Source of the DNA: Hippasteria phrygiana
Taxonomy: Eukaryota > Echinodermata > Asteroidea > Valvatida > Goniasteridae
DNA length: 64,000 nt
NCBI GenBank assembly: GCA_037893225.1
Contig: JAZGUH010000154.1
Coordinates: forward strand, 620,001-684,000
Direction of reading: 5' to 3'
Shown here: positions 55,675 to 64,000 of the stretch, in pieces
Position numbering within the stretch: the first letter of the stretch is position 1
How the letters are laid out: every line of letters begins with the position of its first letter
Program-made: the position numbers and the translations under genes
The notes under the pieces: model-generated
Told to the model about the DNA's origin: nothing
Databases searched by the model: none
The model's input: only the letters and a program-made list of their open reading frames with translations

Positions 55675-58600
55675 CTGCAACACAACTGTCTGTTAGTTGG
55701 CAACACAACTGTCTGTTAGTTGGCAACACAACTGTCTGTTAGTTGGCAACACAACTGTCTGTTAGTTGGCAACACAACTGTCTGTTAGTTGGCAACACAA
55801 CTGTCTGTTAGTTGGCAACACAACTGTCTGTTAGTTGGCAACACAACTGTCTGTTAGTTGACAACACAACTGTCTGTTAGTAGGCAACACAACTGTCTGT
55901 TAGTTGGCAACACAACTGTCTGATAGTTGGCAACACAACTGTCTCTTAGTTGGCAACACAACTGTCTGATAGTTGGCAACACAACTGTCTCTTAGTTGGC
56001 AACACAACTGTCTCTTAGTTGGCAACACAACTGTCTCTTAGTTGGCAACACAACTGTCTCTTAGTTGGCAACACAACTGTCTCTTAGTTGGCAACACAAC
56101 TGTCTCTTAGTTGGCAACACAACTGTCTCTTAGTTGGCAACACAACTGTCTCTTAGTTGGCAACACAACTGTCTCTTAGTTGGCAACACAACTGTCTCTT
56201 AGTTGGCAACACAACTGTCTCTTAGTTGGCAACACAACTGTCTCTTAGTTGGCAACACAACTGTCTCTTAGTTGGCAACACAACTGTCTCTTAGTTGGCA
56301 ACACAACTGTCTCTTAGTTGCCAACACAACTGTCTCTTACTTGGCAACACAACTGTCTCTTAGTTGGCAACACAACTGTCTCTTAGTTGCCAACACAACT
56401 GTCCGTTAGTTGCCAACACAACTGTCTGTTAGTTGGCAACACAACTGTCTGTTAGTTGGCAACACAACTGTCTGTTAGTTGCCAACACAACTGTCCCTTA
56501 GTTGGCAACACAACTGTCTGTTAGTTGGCAACACAACTGTCTGTTAGTTGCCAACACAACTGTCCCTTAGTTGGCAACACAACTGTCTCTTAGTTGCCAA
56601 CACAACTGTCTGTTAGTTGGCAACACAACTGTCTGTTAGTTGGCAACACAACTGTCTGTTAGTTGCCAACACAACTGTCCCTTAGTTGGCAACACAACTG
56701 TCTGTTAGTTGCCAACACAACTGTCTGTTAGTTGGCAACACAACTGTCTGTTAGTTGCCAACACAACTGTCCCTTAGTTGGCAACACAACTGTCTGTTAG
56801 TTGGCAACACAACTGTCTGTTAGTTGCCAACACAACTGTCCCTTAGTTGGCAACACAACTGTCTCTTAGTTGGCAACACAACTGTCTGTTAGTTGCCAAC
56901 ACAACTGTCCGTTAGTTGCCAACACAACTGTCCGTTAGTTGGCAACACAACTGTCTGTTAGTTGGCAACACAACTGTCCGTTAGTTGGCAACACAACTGT
57001 CCCTTAGTTGGCAACACAACTGTCCCTTAGTTGGCAACACAACTGTCCGTTAGTTGGCAACACAACTGTCCCTTAGTTGGCAACACAACTGTCCCTTAGT
57101 TGGCAACACAACTGTCCCTTAGTTGGCAACACAACTGTCCGTTAGTTGCCAGCACAACTGTCTGTTAGTTGCCAACACAACTGTCTGTTAGTTGCCAACA
57201 CAACTGTCTGTTAGTTGCCAACACAACTGTCTGTTAGTTGCCAACACAACTGTCTGTTAGTTGCCAACACAACTGTCTGTTAGTTGCCAACACAACTGTC
57301 TGTTAGTTGCCAACACAACTGTCTGTTAGTTGCCAACACAACTGTCTGTTAGTTGGCAACACAACTGTCTGTTAGTTGCCAACACAACTGTCTCTTAGTT
57401 GGCAACACAACTGTCTCTTAGTTGGCAACACAACTGTCTGTTAGTTGGCAACACAACTGTCTCTTAGTTGGCAACACAACTGTCTCTTAGTTGGCAACAC
57501 AACTGTCTCTTAGTTGGCAACACAACTGTCTCTTAGTTGGCAACACAACTGTCTCTTAGTTGGCAACACAACTGTCTCTTAGTTGGCAACACAACTGTCC
57601 CTTAGTTGGCAACACAACTGTCTGTTAGTTGCCAACACAACTGTCTGTTAGTTGCCAACACAACTGTCTGTTAGTTGCCAACACAACTGTCTGTTAGTTG
57701 GCAACACAACTGTCTGTTAGTTGCCAACACAACTGTCTCTTAGTTGGCAACACAACTGTCTCTTAGTTGGCAACACAACTGTCTCTTAGTTGGCAACACA
57801 ACTGTCTCTTAGTTGGCAACACAACTGTCTCTTAGTTGGCAACACAACTGTCTCTTAGTTGGCAACACAACTGTCTCTTAGTTGGCAACACAACTGTCTC
57901 TTAGTTGGCAACACAACTGTCCCTTAGTTGGCAACACAACTGTCTGTTAGTTGCCAACACAACTGTCTGTTAGTTGCCAACACAACTGTCTGTTAGTTGC
58001 CAACACAACTGTCTGTTAGTTGGCAACACAACTGTCTGTTAGTTGCCAACACAACTGTCTCTTAGTTGGCAACACAACTGTCTCTTAGTTGGCAACACAA
58101 CTGTCTGTTAGTTGCCAACACAACTGTCTCTTAGTTGGCAACACAACTGTCTCTTAGTTGGCAACACAACTGTCTCTTAGTTGGCAACACAACTGTCTCT
58201 TAGTTGGCAACACAACTGTCTCTTAGTTGGCAACACAACTGTCTCTTAGTTGGCAACACAACTGTCTCTTAGTTGGCAACACAACTGTCTCTTAGTTGGC
58301 AACACAACTGTCTCTTAGTTGGCAACACAACTGTCTCTTAGTTGGCAACACAACTGTCTCTTAGTTGGCAACACAACTGTCTCTTAGTTGGCAACACAAC
58401 TGTCTCTTAGTTGGCTACACAACTGTCCCTTAGTTGGCAACACAACTGTCCCTTAGTTGGCAACACAACTGTCCCTTAGTTGGCAACACAACTGTCTGTT
58501 AGTTGGCAACACAACTGTCTGTTAGTTGGCAACACAACTGTCCCTTAGTTGGCAACACAACTGTCTCTTAGTTGGCAACACAACTGTCTCTTAGTTGGCA

Positions 58601-59500
58601 ACACAACTGTCTCTTAGTTGGCAACACAACTGTCTCTTAGTTGGCAACACAACTGTCTCTTAGTTGGCAACACAACTGTCTCTTAGTTGGCAACACAACT
58701 GTCTCTTAGTTGGCAACACAACTGTCTCTTAGTTGGCTACACAACTGTCCCTTAGTTGGCAACACAACTGTCCCTTAGTTGGCAACACAACTGTCCCTTA
58801 GTTGGCAACACAACTGTCTGTTAGTTGGCAACACAACTGTCTGTTAGTTGGCAACACAACTGTCCCTTAGTTGGCAACACAACTGTCTCTTAGTTGGCAA
58901 CACAACTGTCCCTTAGTTGGCAACACAACTGTCTCTTAGTTGGCTACACAACTGTCTCTTAGTTGGCTACACAACTGTCCCTTAGTTGGCAACACAACTG
59001 TCCCTTAGTTGGCAACACAACTGTCTGTTAGTTGGCAACACAACTGTCTCTTAGTTGGCAACACAACTGTCCGTTAGTTGGCAACACAACTGTCCCTTAG
59101 TTGGCAACACAACTGTCTCTTAGTTGGCAACACAACTGTCCCTTAGTTGGCAACACAACTGTCTCTTAGTTGGCTACACAACTGTCTCTTAGTTGGCTAC
59201 ACAACTGTCCCTTAGTTGGCAACACAACTGTCCCTTAGTTGGCAACATAACTGTCCCTTAGTTGGCAACACAACTGTCTGTTAGTTGGCAACACAACTGT
59301 CTGTTAGTTGGCAACACAACTGTCTGTTAGTTGGCAACACAACTGTCTGTTAGTTGGCAACATAACTGTCTGTTGGTTGGCAACACAACTGTCTGTTGGT
59401 TGGCAACACAACTGTCTGTTAGTTGGCAACACAACTGTCTGTTGGTTGGCAACACAACTGTCTGTTAGTTGGCAACACAACTGTCTGTTAGTTGGCAACA

Positions 59501-59501
<1 letters not shown>
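55675..59501. repeat. 23-bp minisatellite, main block (about 166 units)
   Basis: Variant units mix CTGTCTGTTAG, CTGTCTCTTAG, CTGTCCCTTAG and CTGTCCGTTAG ends with TTGGC or TTGCC starts, plus rare GACAAC, TAGGC, CTACAC and GATAG forms. Variants cluster in runs and recurring short orders, a sign of repeated block duplication. CAACT...AGTTG within the unit allows a small hairpin. No coding role; open frames are periodic artefacts because 23 is not a multiple of 3. Confidence 0.95.
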
Positions 59502-59533
<32 letters not shown>

Positions 59534-61207
59534 TCCCACAAGGGTAATTAAAACTCGCATACAACAACATTAAAAACATTAAAACAATCACATATACACT
59601 TATAGACAATTTTGGTTCTGGTTGGCGATATGACTTCCTATAATCTATAATCACTTCTTTTGTTTTAGAGATATTCAATTTGAGGTAGTTAAAATCACAG
59701 TAATTGACAAATTGTTGAAGTTGATTTGTATACACGTGATCATCATCCTTACTAATTAGTCCAATCATAACAGTGTCATCGGCAAATTTAATAAGTGGAC
59801 ACGAAATTTCAGAAGACCTGCAGTCTGATGTGTATAATGAAAAAAAGAATGGAGCCAGAACCGTACCTTGTGGAACACCAGTATTTGAATGAATCACAAC
59901 TAGACCGTGTGCCAATATTGTTAATTTTAACATATTGAGAACGATTTGTCAAATAATTTAAAATCCAAGACAAAAGCGACTTTGGTACATCACAATAGTC
60001 CAGTAATTTCTGAATGAGTATATGTGGCTGAATAGTATTAAATGCCGACGAAAAATCAAAGAACATCACTCTAGCAGAATTTCCACAGTGGGCTCGCTCT
60101 AAGTGAGTATACAACTTATCCAAAACGATTAAGATTGCGTCACACTGCAACTACGATTTCTCTGATAGGCAAACTGCATTGGGTCTCTAAACCTAGAAAC
60201 GAAATCGAACAAAACACTTTTAAACAATCGTTCACACACTTTCATTGGTATTGCTGTTAAGGCCACTGGTCTGAGATCATTCATACATGTAATAATTGAA
60301 CTCTTGGGGATAGGAATAATACATGAGCATTTCCAAAGTCTTGGAACAGACCTGGTACTAAAAGATAAGTTAAAAATAACAGTAAAAATTCTTGAAAGCT
60401 GACTTGAACATGATTTTAAAACCTTAGCAGAAATTCCATCTGGTCCTGCAGCCTTGGATACATTCAATTTTTGAAACTGACGACGCACATCCTGTTCAGA
60501 TACACTCAATTCATAAGGATCAAAATCATTCTGTAATATTTCATGAATGCTATCAACTTCATCGTGAAAATCATGCTGATCAAAACGGTTATAAAATTCA
60601 TTTAATTGATTTGCATATTCAACTGATGTGTCCGGTAATTGATTATTCTTCTTTGATCCATTTGAATATCCACTCATGAGTCTCATTCCTTCCCACACTT
60701 TTTTCATGTTATTCTGTGTCAGAGTCTGCTCAATCTTGTCCTTGTATTTAGCCTTCTCTGCCTTGATGACACGTTTCAGTTCCTTTTGAATTTCTTTAAG
60801 TTCCATCCTGTCACCCCGTCCAAAGATCTTCTTCTTCATATTTATCACATTTTTAACCTCCTTGGTGAACCAGGGTTTGTTATTTGGATAGATTTTGATC
60901 TCCTTGGTGGGAATAGCATTTTCAGTACAAAAATTAACGTAGCAGCTAACTGCATCCACGAGGTCATTCAAATCATGGTTGGCTTCAACGAATACGTTCC
61001 AGTCCGTGCATTCCTATGATGCTTGCAATTCACTCAAGGCTTCTGCATTCCATTGTTTAACCGACACAATCTTTGGCTTCTGACGTTGCACTATTGGTCG
61101 ATACTTCGGTGACAAAAACACTAAATTGTGATCGGCTTGACCCAGCTGAGGGAGAGGGGAGGCAGTATACGCCCCTTTAACGTTCGAGTAGAACAAATCC
61201 AGGGTGG
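59502..61207 (-). mobile_element. CR1/L2-like LINE fragment, copy 2
   Basis: It is almost identical to copy 1 across its whole length, including the same 5' truncation point, internal stop, frameshift and (GACTT)n 3' tail. I see only a handful of differences: a 2-base insertion (CACACTG against CACTG, near 60142) that breaks the frame between 60129 and 60150, an extra A near 60971, and single substitutions near 59539, 60654 and 61078. Shared damage means it was copied as a genomic segment, not inserted independently. Open parts are 60971-60129, 60150-59809 and 59933-59520. Confidence 0.9.
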
Positions 61208-64000
61208 CTGCAACACAACTGTCTGTTAGTTGGCAACACAACTGTCTGTTAGTTGGCAACACAACTGTCTGTTAGTTGGCAACACAACTGTCTGTTAGTA
61301 GGCAACACAACTGTCTGTTAGTTGGCAACACAACTGTCTGATAGTTGGCAACACAACTGTCTCTTAGTTGGCAACACAACTGTCTGATAGTTGGCAACAC
61401 AACTGTCTCTTAGTTGGCAACACAACTGTCTCTTAGTTGGCAACACAACTGTCTCTTAGTTGGCAACACAACTGTCTCTTAGTTGGCAACACAACTGTCT
61501 CTTAGTTGGCAACACAACTGTCTCTTAGTTGGCAACACAACTGTCTCTTAGTTGGCAACACAACTGTCTCTTAGTTGGCAACACAACTGTCTCTTAGTTG
61601 GCAACACAACTGTCTGTTAGTTGGCAACACAACTGTCTGTTAGTAGGCAACACAACTGTCTGTTAGTTGGCAACACAACTGTCTGTTAGTTGCCAACACA
61701 ACTGTCTCTTAGTTGGCAACACAACTGTCTCTTAGTTGGCAACACAACTGTCTGTTAGTTGGCAACACAACTGTCTCTTAGTTGGCAACACAACTGTCTC
61801 TTAGTTGGCAACACAACTGTCTCTTAGTTGGCAACACAACTGTCTCTTAGTTGGCAACACAACTGTCTCTTAGTTGGCAACACAACTGTCTCTTAGTTGG
61901 CAACACAACTGTCTCTTAGTTGGCAACACAACTGTCTCTTAGTTGGCAACACAACTGTCCCTTAGTTGGCAACACAACTGTCTGTTAGTTGCCAACACAA
62001 CTGTCTGTTAGTTGCCAACACAACTGTCTGTTAGTTGCCAACACAACTGTCTGTTAGTTGGCAACACAACTGTCTGTTAGTTGCCAACACAACTGTCTCT
62101 TAGTTGGCAACACAACTGTCTCTTAGTTGGCAACACAACTGTCTGTTAGTTGCCAACACAACTGTCTCTTAGTTGGCAACACAACTGTCTCTTAGTTGGC
62201 AACACAACTGTCTCTTAGTTGGCAACACAACTGTCTCTTAGTTGGCTACACAACTGTCCCTTAGTTGGCAACACAACTGTCCCTTAGTTGGCAACACAAC
62301 TGTCCCTTAGTTGGCAACACAACTGTCTGTTAGTTGGCAACACAACTGTCTCTTAGTTGCCAACACAACTGTCTGTTAGTTGGCAACACAACTGTCTGTT
62401 AGTTGGCAACACAACTGTCTGTTAGTTGCCAACACAACTGTCCCTTAGTTGGCAACACAACTGTCTGTTAGTTGGCAACACAACTGTCTGTTAGTTGCCA
62501 ACACAACTGTCCCTTAGTTGGCAACACAACTGTCTCTTAGTTGGCAACACAACTGTCTCTTAGTTGGCAACACAACTGTCCCTTAGTTGGCAACACAACT
62601 GTCCCTTAGTTGGCAACACAACTGTCTCTTAGTTGCCAACACAACTGTCTGTTAGTTGGCAACACAACTGTCCCTTAGTTGGCAACACAACTGTCCCTTA
62701 GTTGGCAACACAACTGTCCCTTAGTTGGCAACACAACTGTCTGTTAGTTGCCAGCACAACTGTCTGTTAGTTGCCAGCACAACTGTCTGTTAGTTGCCAA
62801 CACAACTGTCTGTTAGTTGCCAACACAACTGTCTGTTAGTTGCCAGCACAACTGTCTGTTAGTTGCCAACACAACTGTCTGTTAGTTGCCAACACAACTG
62901 TCTGTTAGTTGCCAACACAACTGTCTGTTAGTTGCCAACACAACTGTCTGTTAGTTGGCAACACAACTGTCTGTTAGTTGCCAACACAACTGTCCCTTAG
63001 TTGGCAACACAACTGTCTGTTAGTTGGCAACACAACTGTCTGTTAGTTGCCAACACAACTGTCCCTTAGTTGGCAACACAACTGTCTCTTAGTTGGCAAC
63101 ACAACTGTCTGTTAGTTGCCAACCCAACTGTCCCTTAGTTGGCAACACAACTGTCCCTTAGTTGGCAACACAACTGTCTCTTAGTTGCCAACACAACTGT
63201 CCGTTAGTTGGCAACACAACTGTCCCTTAGTTGGCAACACAACTGTCCCTTAGTTGGCAACACAACTGTCCGTTAGTTGGCAACACAACTGTCCCTTAGT
63301 TGGCAACACAACTGTCCCTTAGTTGGCAACACAACTGTCCCTTAGTTGGCAACACAACTGTCTCTTAGTTGGCAACACAACTGTCTCTTAGTTGGCAACA
63401 CAACTGTCTCTTAGTTGGCAACACAACTGTCTCTTAGTTGGCAACACAACTGTCCCTTAGTTGGCAACACAACTGTCCGTTAGTTGGCAACACAACTGTC
63501 TGTTAGTTGCCAACACAACTGTCCGTTAGTTGGCAACACAACTGTCTCTTAGTTGGCAACACAACTGTCTGTTAGTTGGCAACACAACTGTCTGTTAGTT
63601 GGCAACACAACTGTCTGTTAGTTGACAACACAACTGTCTGTTAGTAGGCAACACAACTGTCTGTTAGTTGGCAACACAACTGTCTGATAGTTGGCAACAC
63701 AACTGTCTCTTAGTTGGCAACACAACTGTCTGATAGTTGGCAACACAACTGTCTCTTAGTTGGCAACACAACTGTCTCTTAGTTGGCAACACAACTGTCT
63801 CTTAGTTGGCAACACAACTGTCTCTTAGTTGGCAACACAACTGTCTCTTAGTTGGCAACACAACTGTCTCTTAGTTGGCAACACAACTGTCTCTTAGTTG
63901 GCAACACAACTGTCTCTTAGTTGGCAACACAACTGTCTCTTAGTTGGCAACACAACTGTCTCTTAGTTGGCAACACAACTGTCTCTTAGTTGGCAACACA
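61208..64000. repeat. 23-bp minisatellite, last block (more than 120 units, runs off the window)
   Basis: It has the same unit and variants as 55675-59501. The rare order TAGGC unit, TTGGC unit, GATAG unit, CTC unit, GATAG unit begins at about 55881 and recurs at about 61299 and 63645. A TAGGC unit alone is also found at 61644. The array is not closed in this window. Confidence 0.95.

Noticed and set aside
59304..59547. Repetitive proteins across the minisatellite (VGNTTVCWLATQLS-type)
   Set aside because: The 23-bp period cycles through all frames; open stretches arise only where variants avoid stops.
53972..61207. Two independent LINE insertions
   Set aside because: Both copies share the same truncation point, stop and frameshift and are nearly identical, so segmental duplication explains them better.
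53777..64000. CRISPR-like array (regular short repeats)
   Set aside because: Units are directly adjacent with no unique spacers, and the context is an animal genome; this is a minisatellite.

Overview
The window is animal nuclear DNA, most likely from a marine invertebrate deuterostome such as an echinoderm or hemichordate. It is moderately AT-rich, its host genes are split by introns, and most of it is transposon debris, foldback elements and tandem repeats. The species is an inference from gene similarity and repeat style; nothing in the sequence names it.

Host genes (about 13.8-36.2 kb). Three spliced genes can be rebuilt with consistent GT/AG sites and reading phase. A three-exon + strand gene (13860-16876, 296 residues) encodes an unrecognised basic protein. 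An eight-exon - strand gene (31775 down to 19069, 246 residues) is a short-chain dehydrogenase that closely matches L-xylulose/dicarbonyl reductase (DCXR). A three-exon + strand gene (33168-36188, 509 residues) encodes an ankyrin-repeat protein of unknown role. The last two lie head to head about 1.4 kb apart.

Left flank (1-13.8 kb) and spacers. I see no convincing host exon in the first 13.8 kb. It holds terminal-inverted-repeat (TIR) elements, foldback MITEs, (GAGTCC)n arrays, a gutted Tc1-like transposon with about 233-bp TIRs, and a 208-bp tandem duplication. Copies of the same MITE families recur in the introns. The large DCXR intron carries about 400-bp and 145-bp tandem repeats, each unit bearing paired CRE-like palindromes (TGACGTCA).

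Viral-type element (about 43.0-53.8 kb). A compact, intronless, AT-rich block encodes protein-primed-type DNA polymerase B, a Cys-rich zinc-binding protein, two related capsid-type proteins, a 340-residue structural-type protein, a proline-rich membrane protein, a retroviral-type (rve) integrase, a small membrane protein, a double-jelly-roll-type major capsid protein and a packaging ATPase. This is the gene set of a Polinton/Maverick (virus-like) transposon. The polymerase, integrase, capsid and several smaller genes are broken by frameshifts, stops or deletions, so this copy is a decayed insertion. Its right part is missing: the ATPase reading frame runs directly into a minisatellite.

Right end (53.8-64.0 kb). 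A 23-bp minisatellite fills the rest and runs off the window. Two nearly identical 1.7-kb, 5'-truncated CR1/L2-like LINE fragments sit inside it 5.53 kb apart. This suggests one LINE insertion followed by duplication of LINE plus array as a higher-order unit.
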